DNA of 64,000 nt. It comes from Prosapia bicincta (Eukaryota > Arthropoda > Insecta > Hemiptera > Cercopidae). The position numbers and the translations under genes are program-made. A model generated the notes under the pieces. The model ran no database searches. It saw only the letters and a program-made list of their open reading frames with translations, and was not told where the DNA came from. The stretch covers positions 1,934,001-1,998,000 of the forward strand of contig JBAIZL010000058.1 in NCBI GenBank assembly GCA_036971475.1. The letters are read 5' to 3'. Position 1 is the first letter of the stretch. The number at the start of each line of letters is the position of its first letter. Positions 46,770 to 60,150 of the stretch are shown one piece after another.

Positions 46770-47083
46770 GGTTTTTACGGCAGATTGGTTTTTAAAAAAA
46801 CTCAATTTTCATTCTGAAGTAAAAACCACTAATAGTATAATTAGAATTAAGCTAATTACAATGAAAGACTTACTATAACTCTTATTCACTGAGGTGACCA
46901 GGTCCTTCTGAGCGTTATACGTTTACTGATGATTGAGCCTCTCTGCAGCTTTGTGCACAGAGATGCTGACCACCTATTCTAGAAATTAAACACACCTGTT
47001 TATCTCAATTATACTAGGCTATACAATACATTTATCTTATACCAACATTGTCTATTTAACTTGAGGCTAAATTAGGTTGCAAT
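46770..47083 (-). repeat. Gypsy 5' LTR
   Basis: Shares GCTTTGTGCACAGA, ATCTCAATTATACTA, AACATTGTCTATTTAACTT and GCTAAATTAGGTT with 37253-37515, plus the GCAGATTGGTTTTT to ATTTTCATTCTGAA part with 36787-36837. Confidence 0.75.
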
Positions 47084-47391
47084 TATGAAATTTTTTTGAC
47101 GCCAGTGAAATTTAAAGAAGAATCAACTGACAACTAAATGAAAATCTAGAGGAATATAAATTTCTGTAATCCTTAGAAGGAATTTGTAGGTAGTAAGCGG
47201 CACATTGATTTAGTATCAACAACAACATTTCCAATTATTGCTTGGTAAAAATTACGGTATGTTGTTCTTCTAATCTGAATCAACAGACTCAGATTGCATA
47301 TGAATGTCTCACAGACAATATCAATATTCCAGGCCCACTGCTTTCACAATTCTCTTCTATTTTTGCTCATGGTGCTAGGTTTCAAAATATA

Positions 47392-48965
47392 CAGTAAAAT
47401 ACGCTTAATATGCTCGTGTTTAAGACAATTTCTCGCTTATTATAATTTTTTCTCAGACCCTAAAACTTAGCATAAAAAACAATAATTTTCACAGGTCCTA
47501 CGCTTTGAATCCCGATTAAAACGCTCTTTTTGACACAACGATTTTCTCGACTACTATCGGAAATTTTACTACGTACCAATAAATTACAAGTAAAAAAGCA
47601 TTACGGTAGTTTTATGAAGTTCAGGAGCTACGGTACAGTATAACATATCAATGGATATAAAAAATACGTTTATTACGGAACAGAATCTAATAGGAAAAAC
47701 ATATAACTGAGTTTACATGGCATAGGATGACAACAGCAAGTTACTGTTTGTTTAGAACAAAATGCCTTGATTTATTTACTGTACGAATACAAGTACAGTA
47801 TACATTCTACCATGAATCAATTTCCTCCTCCCTACTTTTCCCCCTTCTCCACTTTTCCTCCAACCTCTAAACACGAATGTCATACAAAATGTTAAGTCAG
47901 TAGATTCTATTCAGTCACATTGAAAATTTTGTACAGGAAGTACGTAACTGTATGTGCCATAGCTTTATTTATTATTACAGTGAGTAGTTGTTATCAAGTA
48001 TAGAGTGGTGTGTTTTTTAGTCTTACGAGATGAGCGGGATAAAAAGAAATGGTTTATCAGTTGATAAATTGCAAATTTTGAAGTGAATCAAAAGCAAATC
48101 ACTGTCGATCTGAACATTCTGATATTTATTAAGGACAATAAAAAAAAGGAGTTTGAAGAAAATGCGGTACAAGGTGAAACAAAAAGAAAGAAAATAAAGA
48201 CTAGGAAGTATGAAGAATTGGAAAAAGTTTTGTTACAATGATTTCTTCATCAAAGTCATTGATTACATCTGCCTATGTTAGATTACTAAATGCAGACGAT
48301 TCAGAAAAACTTAAACCTAGTAGTTGGTTGTGGGTATAATTACTCTGCACGGAGTCATGCATGTATGAAGGGAGAACAATTTGTTTTATAGGTAAAACCT
48401 CTCAGTTTTGAAAGATTCTTGTATTTATTGATAAGTGTCCAGCATATCCAAAAAATATTGAATTAACCAACATAAAAATTGTTTTTATACCCCCGAACGG
48501 CACAAGCCAACTTCAACTCTTGGACCAGGGGATAATAAAAGTTATAAAGCAGCATTACTGTAAGAGACTAGGGAAAAGATACTTATGTGCCATGGAAGAA
48601 GGTAATCGGCAACATCCTGTAAACATTTTGGATGCTATTAATTACATTGCTTCGGTATGGAATGAAGTCTATCCTGATTTAATTAACAACTGTTTCATAA
48701 AAGCGGATGCCAAATGGTCTTAGTGTAAAGTGGCATTGTAGTGTATTGACAAAGTTGAGAAAGTGATATTTAATAACTTTCCTGATCACGTATTTGTCAA
48801 CGATAATATCGCAACTTGTGAGATACGAACAGTAAAGGAAATTGTGAAAGACATAGCTTCCACTACAAATGAGGAGAGTGAGGATGATGATAGTGAAGAA
48901 GAAGACGAGCCTCTGCCGCCATTAACACCTGCTATAATGCCCCTCTCGCTCTCTCTCTCTTTATA
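47392..48965 (+). mobile_element. Second Tigger/pogo element, broken
   Basis: The left end TA-CAGTAAAATACGCTTAATA resembles a pogo/Tigger terminal repeat. From 48030 the plus strand has 'MSGIKRNGLSVDKLQIL' (CENP-B-type N-terminal helix), then 'KRKKIKTRKYEELEKVLLQ' (second DNA-binding part). After a deletion comes 'IDKCPAYPKNIE' (second catalytic Asp) and 'VFIPPNGTSQLQLLDQG'. 'VNILDAINYIASVWNEVYPD' (48520-48723) and an acidic tail ('EESEDDDSEEEDE', 48763-48966) follow. The right terminal repeat was not found. It is a different family from 6588-8227. Confidence 0.8.
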
Positions 48966-49016
48966 ATTTAAAGGTAATATTACATTTAATAATTGTAGTT
49001 TATATAATTTCCTAGT

Positions 49017-49019
<3 letters not shown>

Positions 49020-49058
<39 letters not shown>
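49020..49058. repeat. (TA)n microsatellite
   Basis: TA tract; possible target or right border of the Tigger element on its left. Confidence 0.9.
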
Positions 49059-49059
<1 letters not shown>

Positions 49060-52000
49060 CTATATATTAATTGGGATAATGTATTTGTAATTGCAAAATG
49101 TGGATCATATAAGTTCGAACTATCCTATCTGTTATAGACAACGAAACAGAGAGCTTAAAACCTGCTAAATTTCCTATCCCAAGGCAATCTTCTCCTCCAG
49201 CTCCTGCTGTATCAATCTATAGTTACGGATGTTAAATATTTGTAGATGTAGCTATGTAACTCTTAAATAAGGTGTAGAATGAGCAGAGTGTGATACCTTG
49301 TGATGTATTTATTTTATAGGCATATGTGTTGATGTTATCTTCCTTTGTATGCTCATGTTTGTATTTATCTCTTATTGTATTTGTGAGTGTTGTAATATGG
49401 TGTTGGTAAAATTCGGTTGAAAGAGGGAGAGTCAACAGGTGTATTAGGAGCGGTGTACGATTGTCATGGATGTTGGTGCGGGGGTGCATTGAAACTGGCT
49501 ATTTCATGCGCTATCTACTGCCCACCCTCTATGATCTTGTCTTAGGATTTAAATTGATACACCGTGTCTTCTCACTCACTCACTCATGGAGGTCCGATAC
49601 ATTTTTATTTTACAAACAAAATGAATCAGATTTTAAAGTTATTTGCAATAATTAGAACTAGTTCCAATACCTAGATAAGAGTGCAGCACCTCGCAGGAGG
49701 TAAGTTGTTCAAGAATAGATAGGTCAGATAGGGTCTTTACAACCTCCTGGGTGAGAAACATATGAGGCTATGTTTGTAGTCATCCAGTATTGTTTGTTAC
49801 TGAGTTCGTGACATGCAGTGCTTATTAAAGTATATAAATCCTAGTAATTACATTCATCTGAAAGTGACATGATTTACAAAATTTCAGTTAAACTGAGTCC
49901 AAGATACTGACTGAGATACTCAGGGTAGGGAGAGTATAATGCGAGATCTGGTGCAAAATTAGACATCTATATACGATCCTGTTGCACTCTGCTTGTTCCA
50001 GCACCCTAGAGTATTCATTAATTGAGAATATTTACGTAATATGATGTAATTTGTACTGGGCTTTTACTTAGAGCTCATTCTCTAATTTTTTTTTACTGGT
50101 AGAATTGGATCCAAGCCTCTATCTAGAAAAGGTCTTACAGACCAGCTACTGTCGAGAAGACCTGTTTAATATATTTAACTAAGGAACTATTTGAAATTTT
50201 AACTATATTTGGGAATTTAATTTAAGAACTTTATCTATTGTATTGTAATTTATCCTCTGTTTCAAGTCAAGGAGACATTGTACATTGTGAAATTGAATGT
50301 AATGAACTTGTATTGCTAACCTAGGAAAATATAATTACTCATATATTACTGAAGTTTATGTAAAGGTTGTTTTACCTGAGATCGTGTAATATCCCTGAGA
50401 GGTCCGACTCTAAAACTCCAAGCAGGAAGTTACAAATAATGTACTAGTGTTACTGTTATAAATTTTAATAAAATTAATTTCATTAGAATTGTGTCACCGA
50501 CCACAGCCCGTGGAGGAAATGGCTTAACCCTCCTACAGACGTGGCACACTAACATGATTTTGTTTCACAAGTGCTTTTGTAAACTATTGAGAAAATGACT
50601 ACCCGCCAACTTGCTTGCTGCAATTCAATGTGATTTCAGGCAGCGACATTTATTAGTTGACAATTAGTTTCAAGTAAAAATATGTACTTTTCTTTGAGTG
50701 GAATGGAATGATTAATTTTTATTGCAACAAACTGACAGAATTCAAGGATAATGTTTGCCCTTGGATTGTTAGTAGAAATTGTTACACTTGTTTGTATTAT
50801 CTTGGCAAAAAACCACTACTTACTGATTTATTCAGCAGACGCGTTTTGCGCTAGGTCAGCACATTTTTCAATGCTGTGAATTACTGACAAGACTGTTGCT
50901 CAGGTGTGTTGTGAGTCTGTGGTGTATTTTTGTTCTGTGGTGTGTTATTGTTCATAGAGTAGTTGTTAATTATGTGCTCGAATATAGTGTTTGATTAGGA
51001 GTGGGTTTTGTCATTTAGAATGTGTTGTGGATATTGTTAATGGTGTTTATATATCTCGTAGTTTTCTACTGTGTTAGGTTTTTTGCTTTTATTGATGTAG
51101 GGTTTTTAGATTGGCTCACAGAATGACATAGACACCAATCTAGTAGTTGTAGGATAGTTCTGTTATGAATAGTAGTACATCTTAGTTAAACAAGTCCCGC
51201 TTGAAACAAGATTTATAGCTTATTGTTCATGATGTGTTTGAAACACAATATGTTTCTGCACTAGAATGCTGTTACTAGAGATTTATTTCCTTTTGAAAAT
51301 GTAACATTTAGAAAGTATAACTGCTAAATTGTACTTGAATTTCTACATGTAGACACAAGACATATATTTTAGGGTATATAATTATATAATACATTTATAA
51401 TCACCTTATAATACATATATCATCTTATACATATATCACCCACAAAATGTACATGATAAGAAATCATACTTGATGTTTTTTGAGTGAATGGGAAATAAGA
51501 AAAAAAAAAAACAGTCTCCTTTAGAAGTTGTGTTGATTCTTGTGAGACTCCTTGCAAAACATCTAAGAAACTAATATTCTGGCAAACGAACCTTTTACTA
51601 TAATTTTAATACTTAACAAAATTGTTTTGATCGAAATTACTAATTTTAAAAATTATTGGTGGAAAACATAATTTTCTTTAGCTGTTACCATTGTTCAATT
51701 TTCTATTACATAAAATACGCTTGAAATTGATATAAATAGGTTTGTAACTGACAAACTGTCAATATTTATTGTTATCTTCATTTCAACATCAGAGTTCATG
51801 TCACCGTAATAATAGGCTTCTTCTTGTTCTGACACAATCAAACCATTTCATTCACTATAGTCTAACAAAGACTATTTCAGGTAAGATAATAATTTTCGTT
51901 TATAATAAATTGTGATTAAGTATTGAAAAAGTATCTATGCAATAACAAAGGCCTGAAAGCCAAAAATTGTAAAGCAATAAATTTATTACAATTTTTAATT

Positions 52001-52732
52001 ACAATTCAAAGTTTGCCTTTGCAGTTTTTTTTACTTTGAGGTTTAGTTTGTTGAACCATAAAAGCTCAATGGACTTACTTTTATAAAGAACTTTTGTAAA
52101 ATCATTTAATAAAATGTATTTAGTATATATTTCCACATTTTTATTTTAAATTTTGACAGGAATAGGCAAAACCTTTTTAGGCGATAGCCAATTACTGTTT
52201 CAATACGTTAACAATTGATATTAAACTTTAAAAAGTACATCATTTATCATTGATTTCGTTTATGTGTCTAATAAAATTTGCAGTAACTAATTATCACCAT
52301 TTTTGAAGTTACCATACTACTTAATATATTTCAATAAATTTATTACTGGGTTTCATTAAACTATAATATATGTAGATACTACTCTAATGGTGTAGTATCT
52401 CATTATGTTTTATTAAAGCCATTCAATAGAATTAAACTTTCATAAGAGAAATGATTCTCCTATATTATTGGTAAAACTAAGTGATACAGACAGAACTTTA
52501 ATCATTGATAGAGAAATTATCATGGTAACTTCTAACAAAAACTTTTTTTACACTGCTAGAACAAATTACCATAAAAGCATCAAACTCTTTCTGCTTTAAA
52601 GACACAAAATCATAAGACCAGATTGTCAAGGAATTCTTCAGAAACACTATGGAAATTAATTCTTTAAAAAATAATTCTTATAACAGTTGGAGAATCTTTT
52701 TCAAAGCTCAGTTTTTTTCTTTTAAGCCTCAT
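49059..52732. other. Intergenic, no gene recognised
   Basis: The segment 50440-50560 (AATAAAATTAA, then GTGTCACCGACCACAGCCCG and TGGCACAC) looks like an LTR 3' end followed by a primer-binding site, but no partner LTR was found. The minus strand at 50834-50860 has GCGCAAAACGCGTCTGC, similar to the GAAACGCGT part of the foldbacks. The minus frame 49232-49489 has no recognised motif. Confidence 0.4.
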
Positions 52733-53318
52733 CAGTGGTGGATTTAAGGGGAGTGGGTGAGGCTCAAGCCCCCCAAATATATACGGAAAGCGAAAATTTT
52801 CTAACCATAAAATGACACTATAAACGTAAAATAAAATACCGTTTCCGACGTTACATTCGGCCATGATTTAAATCTACTTATTAATCAATTCATTGAATAT
52901 GTTTAAAAAGGAATATTTAATCACTATAATAACATACTATAATCATTAATAAATACGTGCATCCTCAATGTAATAAACAGGTAGTTTTTTGCTATAAACT
53001 GAAATGGTACCCCTGCAATATTCACATGCCTGATGTTATGGTTCTTGATGTAAAAAATACATGTAATGTAGGGTACTAATAAACCTGAAAATGTCAATTT
53101 TGATATATGGTAAATGAGGCTAACTCATGAATGAGTACCACTCATGGTAAATGAGGTAATTGATGATTGTGTCATGTCATGGTGTAGGCCTATAACTATT
53201 TTCCTGAGACAGAAAACCCTTAGAGTTTATACTATAGCTACCATATTTCAAAAATATTACCTGGGGTGTGGGTCTACCCTACCAGCCCCTTCAAAGTATT
53301 TTTCTGGATCTGCTATTG
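52733..53318. mobile_element. Non-autonomous DNA element with 8-bp target duplication, 586 bp
   Basis: The ends CAGTGGTGGATTTAAGGGG (left) and, in complement, CAATAGCAGATCCAGAAA (right) are imperfect inverted repeats. They are flanked by AGCCTCAT (52725-52732) and AGCCTCAA (53319-53326), seven of eight identical. Target length and end type suggest the hAT superfamily. A G-rich/C-rich subterminal stretch is typical of such ends. Confidence 0.7.
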
Positions 53319-54604
53319 AGCCTCAACAATTACCAACATTTCTCTAAATATTCATAGTTACTTGAATTAAATTAGTTTTTTGTGTATGTAAAGTATTTTC
53401 AGGTTGTAGTGGATTGTATTCTTGCTAATAATTTTTTTATTCTGTAACAAACTCAAAGTCTGTGCAAATGTTCAATAACATCTCTTCGAATAAATCAAGT
53501 TAAAGATTCAATTACATGGTCAGAAAACAATGTTATGATTATATAATATACATGGCTAGTAATTTACAAAAATAATAAGAGGGAGTCTATTGTACAATTA
53601 TTTGGAGGTTATATTAGATGTACTAACAATCAAAACTAAACAACTTAAGTATGTAATTTCCAACAGAAAAAGCGGATAAAGAGGCTTTATTCAAGAGTAA
53701 AAACAAAGATTCTTCATTTTGTCACCTTGCATTGTGTAATACAGCCTTGGCGTTGACCAGCTGATGGAGCAGAACAGTTGATAAAAATATCCTTGAATTA
53801 ATGTCATGCACTGTTGGTGCTTTAATGATTTCCCGCCGAGTTAAATAATCAATTTTATCTGGTAAAGTGAAGAGATTAACAAAAAGGCTTGATTTTTATA
53901 TTGTATTAGAACTTTATTATATTTTAAAGAAGTTGGAGCACTGAATATTTTTAATTGTAATTGAAACAAAACTTGATTCCAAGTTTTCTTGACAAAAATT
54001 ATTCGTAAAAAAAGTAAAATTTTAACATAGTTTGCAAATTTGTGTATCATACTGGTTTGCAGCAGTTTAAAACTAAATTTTGAGGAAAACATAAAATAGC
54101 TTTCCAAATGAAAAATAGTAATTTTCATTTACGATTCAAAAATGATTTGTTTATGCATTAAAAAAAATCGTATCTGGTAGGTAATTCGTGGTTTAAACTG
54201 TCTGATATCCACTGCTTTAGTCCTATTTAAAAAAAAACGTTTTGAAGTGAAAACTTCGAGGGCGCCTGGCATTTTTTGATATGGAGAAAGAAACCCTTAG
54301 CGCCATCAGAGGTTTAAAAGCGTCAGATTTATCGTAAGTGATAGCCTATATTATGAGTTCATAAAATAGCTGTTATTATGTTACGCAACAGCTGTTTCGA
54401 AGAGTAGTTATTATTTATTTATCGCAAATTTAGTTGAAATTGTATTAAATTTTGTTAACAAATATATCAACTTATGTTTCAATAAATCTTTTATAGGGGA
54501 TTGGATATAATAATGAAGCAACCTATATATTTTTATTTCAATTGAAATGAAAACGTACTTGGACGCGCCTGATATTTTTCTAGAACCAATTAACTAAATT
54601 TTAC
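53319..54604. other. Intergenic, weak exon-like start at 54281
   Basis: ATG at 54281 opens 17 codons ('MEKETLSAIRGLKASDL') ending at a good donor (GTAAGT from 54334). However, the upstream 40 bp recurs imperfectly at 54543-54583, so it may be repeat DNA. No downstream exon with a matching phase was found. Confidence 0.25.
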
Positions 54605-54801
54605 TAACACCGTCTCAGCATCTTACAATCACATAACAGAAACAGGACACAAATATACAGACATTTACCCTAACCTAGAAATCTTACACATCCACAAAAA
54701 AGAACCACATCTCAACACATTAGAACAATATGAAATTTACAAACACACATTAACACAAAATACAAACATATTAAACGAACAAATCACACATACTCTTTAA
54801 T
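54605..54801 (+). mobile_element. PLE endonuclease C-terminal scrap
   Basis: Open frame 'NTVSASYNHITETGHKYTDI' then 'LNTLEQYEIYKHTLTQNTNI' and stop. This is the final block of PLE GIY-YIG proteins (the Leu-x-x-Leu-Glu motif). It is not PLE-1 or PLE-2; it could belong to PLE-3 or a fourth family. Confidence 0.75.
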
Positions 54802-57475
54802 ACTATCGAAAACCTGACTTTAAAACAGTCACCGCTTAACGTAATAACTCTATGCAGAAGACAGACGAAGATCGGCACGGAGCGATTGAAAAAGTTCTAT
54901 GCCAATAAATTTTTTCAAAATTTAAAATTCGGATAGTCATAAACTAATGTAAAAGTGATTAATGAACTAAATTTGTTAAATACATTTTTATTCAGTAAAT
55001 TTTTCAATACCTATACCAAGGATTTCTATTAAATACATTGTTTTATAATTAACTACTTAATTAGATTCTATTAAAACATTTATAATTAATGTACTTTCCT
55101 CATTCAAGTTTTCACTTCTGTCACTAGGTCGCATTATTACTACAGTTTTCGCATTTAGTAGTCACTTAAAATAGTATCTCGAAAAAATAGAGTAAATCTA
55201 GAATAATTTAAAGACAGCGTTGTAAAAATGTTGCAAGCAACCTTAAATTCTAAAAAAAAAAATACAAAAATAATTCTATCATATAAAAAGCTTTTAAAAA
55301 ATTATTGACACAATATTTCATTTATGATGTGCATTTAGCCGCACTTTTATTTTTTCTAAGAAATGCGCAGGGCCGAAATTATTCCTCCCTAGAGCACTAT
55401 TGTAGTATCGAAGTCGAGGTTTAAAAAAATCAAACTTTAGGGAAATATTAGGTAACAGCAAACAAAAAATGGGTGAACCAGAATTTTCGTATCCACATAT
55501 ACTTAAAAATACGTTGTAGCCTAAATGTCGCAAACAGGAAGAAGTGGTTACAATTTGAAAAAATAAAAAAATATTACTTTACACACACTAAATTTATATT
55601 TTATATATATACATTTTTTTCAAGGCGAATGAAACAGTTACAAAGTAATTGAACAAATTAAGTAATTTATCGCTTCTGATTAGATCCTGTTTAGACTGCC
55701 TATTGTACAGTATAAACATCTGTGATGACGCGATGGTATAATCACGTTCTAACACAAGCTTGTTCAGATTTTATCATTCATTTTATCTACACATTATTTA
55801 TTTACATTGATATTTTTGCTTAAAAAACCTAGAACAACAATAAGAAATCTGTAACATAGATTCTACTTCCAGAAGTAGTTGCAACAAAATAATACCTCGC
55901 ACGTTATACCATAGTCCAAACGTAAGTTAAAAATTAATCATTTCATCTCCATGATTTAGTTTTAGGGATATAAAATCTATTTTTAATTAAAATAACTATT
56001 TAAATAATTTTTTTTTCAATATAGGGCCTATATTTCAACCACGATTTTAAAACGAACTAAAAAAGTATAAAATAAATTTTCATGGGACTTCTACAATTTT
56101 GAGGGAGAATGTTTAGTGGCTATGGATATATTTGTAATACTTGGAGAGAAGAACGTGGAGCTCAGCCAGTAAATAATAAAAGTAGATAATCCTGATAAAT
56201 TCACAGCTGATTTCAGTGAATTGGAAATGGGTTTTTAAACAACGAGTAAAATTCTAAAACAATCAAATGTCAAGTCAGGGTTTTATCAAATACAAGTATG
56301 ATAACATACAAACTGAAACATTTTTAATAAAATAAAATTGCTTTTATCAACTTTAATAACATTTTAAATCCGTATTAGTCGTGCACTGAGTAGAAACTCA
56401 GCGGTTCTTCTAGATAGCCAGGAATTTATTAATTTGGACCTTGAGTAACGCCAATGACCACGGTTTGCAGGTAAAAAATGTGAAATATTTAAATGATATT
56501 TAAGTTTGCTACGTTCTATATTATGTGAGTTGGTTTTAAAAATCTAAGAAACTTATCAAATTATGTCCAACATATAATTATTTTAGGTAATGCTGACAAA
56601 TGGGAACTAGCTTCGATTTTTTATTTTTACAAATATAATAAAGAATATACTGTTGACAAGAAACAGTCGATTTTAGTTGTCGCAAAGCATAGATCCTGCT
56701 TTAATATGGACATAAAATATGTGATTGTTCTTTTATAGAAATTATTGTTTTTTTCAATTCAATGACCGATCGAGTAATCCAAGCCTTTGAAACTAAAGAC
56801 TTTGTAAGTAGAGCCCATACCTAGTTAGCGTTATTTGTCGGCCAGATGTGAGTCATCGCAAGGCCGGAGAGTAGCTGGAAATACTTCCTCATTAACATTT
56901 GCCCATTGTCACTAACGCAGTATGCAGTTAAGCATTGCGTTAGTGTGTTTACAGTTGTATTGTGTGTGCGCAGTGGCAGTTGAAGACGAGAGGAGAAAGT
57001 TGCTCATCACGTATACACGTGCTTCTGCAAAAGCCAAAGGTGAATTTCTAATGCTTCAAATCTAAGCGCTTTCATTTAATTATTGTATTTTAAATATTTT
57101 CGTTAATATAGTTTATTCTTGAAATAAGACCTATTCTCCTGTAAATTTGTATTTCGTATTACTTTTGATCATAATTATCTATTCGAGGATGTTCACAATG
57201 TATTAGACCTAACCTACAAATATCTTTCTAGATAATTTCTAAAATGTATTCTTAAGCCAGTATTTGTCATCAATTTAATATTAATATAGAAGTTAAAGAT
57301 TTTTCTGTTTTTTTGGGTGTGTGTTTAGGCACAAATATCCGATCAAAATTGTAATTGTGAGTGATCATGTTTACTCCTTGCTTTTCGTATTTTATTTGTT
57401 AGACCTATAGCTTACAATTTTCTTTGAGCTTCGCTTGGGAGTCAGGTAATAATTAAATAATAAAGAACACAAACT
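54802..57475. other. Intergenic, no gene recognised
   Basis: AT-rich. A hairpin CACTAACGCA...TGCGTTAGTG lies at about 56910-56946, beside a locally G+C-richer patch (56840-57040) that could be an untranslated exon, but no support was found. Confidence 0.4.
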
Positions 57476-57625
57476 TACAACCAATTATTTATTTATTTAT
57501 TGAACGCGTTTTATTGACAAGGCCATTATCAGGTGTAGTTTTGATATTGTATTAGCATAGGGTCTATTCACTGATATGACGTTTTCAATTAAACGCGTTT
57601 GGTAATAAATTATTGATTGTAGCTT
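57476..57625. repeat. Imperfect foldback with ACGCGTTT motif
   Basis: Left TACAACCAATTATTT...GAACGCGTTTTATTG (57476-57525) pairs imperfectly with right CAATTAAACGCGTTT...ATTGATTGTA (about 57576-57620). On the minus strand the left half reads CCTGATAATGG...AATAAAACGCGTT, a decayed version of the hammerhead-like plan. Confidence 0.6.
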
Positions 57626-60150
57626 GGAGTTTTACTACTTATGTATAGACCTAATAGTGAGATGTCTACTTTTCGAGTGAAATTGAGAATGTTTGCTTTT
57701 ATAGTGTTAAGGCGATTCGCCATTTTGGATATTTTGGTCTATGAAGATTGCAAATGTAGGTAGGAATAAGTTGAGAGATAAAACAGGGATATGGGATCAC
57801 GTGTGTGGGATCATGTACCTTAGTTAAATCGAAATCATAAACCATTACACCCTTTTGTAAGAAGAAAGCTAATTAAGATTAGATGGGAATAGATAGATCT
57901 GAAGATAGGGTAGGATCGCTTAACTGAAGTAGACCAGCCCTCAACCGGTAGGGAGAGAGGTGACTACCCCTCGCCAAAGCCCGTGGATAAACACCGTATG
58001 AACGAAACAAGTATTTTCGGTCAGGATTACGCTAACCGTTATATTTCCTTGCTTAATATTTGGAGTGCACGACCATTATAAGCATTGTATCGTGGGTTAC
58101 GCTGTAAATGTGACGTGGTTGCCTGTAAATATTGTTATATACATGATATTGCATTCAAGAGGGCTGTGGATTATAAACATGTATAATACATCATATTCCA
58201 TGCGTTATATATAAATACATCATAAACTAAATCATGATGTATCTAACCGATACTATAATGTAGGCTAAACAAAATTGTAAATAAAAAAATAGTAGGCCTA
58301 TATAAGACCCTAATTACAGGAGTACGCCAGTTGGGCAGTTGCGCAACCACCAAACCAGATCTCAACAGCGAAAAAAAACAACTATTTATTATGCAAGAAT
58401 TATGCACGTTGTTATGAGCGATTATTCATCATATAGTATGATGAATCATTATAAATAATAATAAAAACGTCAGAACCGTAGCGACGTGTGACCGTTCGCT
58501 CAGTCGCAGTCTCGTTCGACCTAAATGCAAGGAAACCTGTAACATCCAGCGACGTTTCTCCTAATGGAGAAAAAGCATTGGAAGTTCCAGACAGACTAAA
58601 ACAGTTAGGCAGCGCCGCAAGGCTCTGCAAGGTTGCAGACCGGCTGCAACTTCGGGAGTCTTCGGTTAATATCGGCTCCGTCCGAAGAAAAGCATTTCCG
58701 CTCCGCTCCCCATTGTTTAAAAATAGGTTTAAGAATGAATTGAAATTGGTTTGTTAATAAATAAACCCATTACTTGAGATTCGGTCACTTAAATAAGTAA
58801 AAATAAAATAAAAAAGGCCAATATATTTCCTTCAATCACAAAGAGTTAAGCAGTATCTATCTATTTTCTCTATAACAACCCTATTCATCCACACTGCTGA
58901 AACTCAGTTTCCCGTCGATTTTGCAATCGAAGTTTTGAATATAAATTCTGTTAATCGTTTCTCAACCCTGGATGTTTTGCGAATAAAATTAAGATTTTCC
59001 CAAATTTTTTTGACACCAACATTGAAACCCTAGCCCCAGAGCTTCAAATGGAAATTATTAGTCTACATTGCAGTGGATGTATTTAGGAACAAATATCAAA
59101 ACTCATCTTTGTTGGATTTTATGTCTTCCACTGGCACAATTTTATAATTTACATAAATTTGGTCGTAGGCTGTTTTATGTTTTTGTACTACTTACTTGTA
59201 TGAGAAACCATTCTTCAAAATTAGGAGCTACAGATCTAACTTGACCGATGAGCATCTTAAATCTCTTTTAATAATTGGAACAAGTAAAATTGATCCACAA
59301 CTACAAACTATTTTCAGTGGAAAATTACAACTACATAAATCTCATTAGTATTTTATATGTTATAATCATATATACAAAATTCTCGTGTCACAGTATTCGT
59401 AACAACACGTAAAATGGTTTGACAGATTCTTATACAATTTTCTTGTATATTCAGCAGGTCTGAGAATTGGACGTAAATGTTTTTGGAAATAATGTTTTAT
59501 TTTAATTTGTTTATGATTCGGCGTTAAAAAATACATATAGCCCTAAATTTTCACCCTTCTACCACCAACGCCTATTTTAATAGCGATATTGGTAGAGTAA
59601 TAATTTTCTACTCCCAGCGGTAGACAATTGATTAGTTACCATTTAATCAGTTATTCCTGCCAGGCGTAAACAGTTTTGACATATATTTAATAAATATTTT
59701 ATTAGTAATAAACCGTTTTCTGACATTATTATTGAATGTGCGTCGACCGTAGCCGTGACTATTATACTTAACATTTTACTTTCTCAATGCAACTCTCATG
59801 TTAAGTATATTGTCATTCTATAATCAATTTGCAGTACGATAGTTATTTATACCAATTTTGCTCAAGATAGTTCTCACGTTCGGTTAATTAAATGATCCAA
59901 TATAAATCAATAGTTTTAAACACTTGTCATGAGCTCTCGCCAGCAACGACCATTGTGTTAACTGCATAAACCATTCCAAAATATTTTCATACATTTATTA
60001 CTTCTTATTTGTTAATTTATTTATTATTACACGACAATGAATAATACTATAATACTCAATTCGTGCAAAATGTTTGAAATCATTTTAAATTAAAAGAGAA
60101 ATATATACTTATTTTATAAAAGACATTATCAGTATATTGTTCAGGTAGAA
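57626..60150. other. Intergenic with a G+C-rich patch at 58480-58720
   Basis: The patch stands out from the AT-rich background, with several CpGs and open frames on both strands (58488-58757 plus, 58412-58630 minus). Neither frame has a recognisable domain. It could be a promoter/5' exon region or transferred repeat DNA. Confidence 0.4.

Larger units (their letters stand above)
36787..47083 (-). mobile_element. Ty3/Gypsy LTR retrotransposon, minus strand, with nested insertions
   Basis: Homologous ~300-bp segments lie at 46770-47083 (5' LTR) and at 36787-36837 plus 37253-37515 (3' LTR, split by a MITE). A primer-binding-type sequence (TGGCGCAGTTGGTAG, complement of 46751-46765) is inside the 5' LTR. 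A purine tract (AGGGATGGAGGAA, complement of about 37515-37527) lies inside the 3' LTR. Gag, protease, RT, RNase H and integrase follow in order on the minus strand. The 37.6-41.7 kb part holds later insertions. The LTRs have diverged strongly, so the element is old. Confidence 0.75.

Noticed and set aside
54281..54333. First coding exon with a good donor
   Set aside because: Its upstream sequence recurs at 54543-54583, no matching downstream exon was found, and its phase 2 end does not fit the phase 1 exon at 62177.
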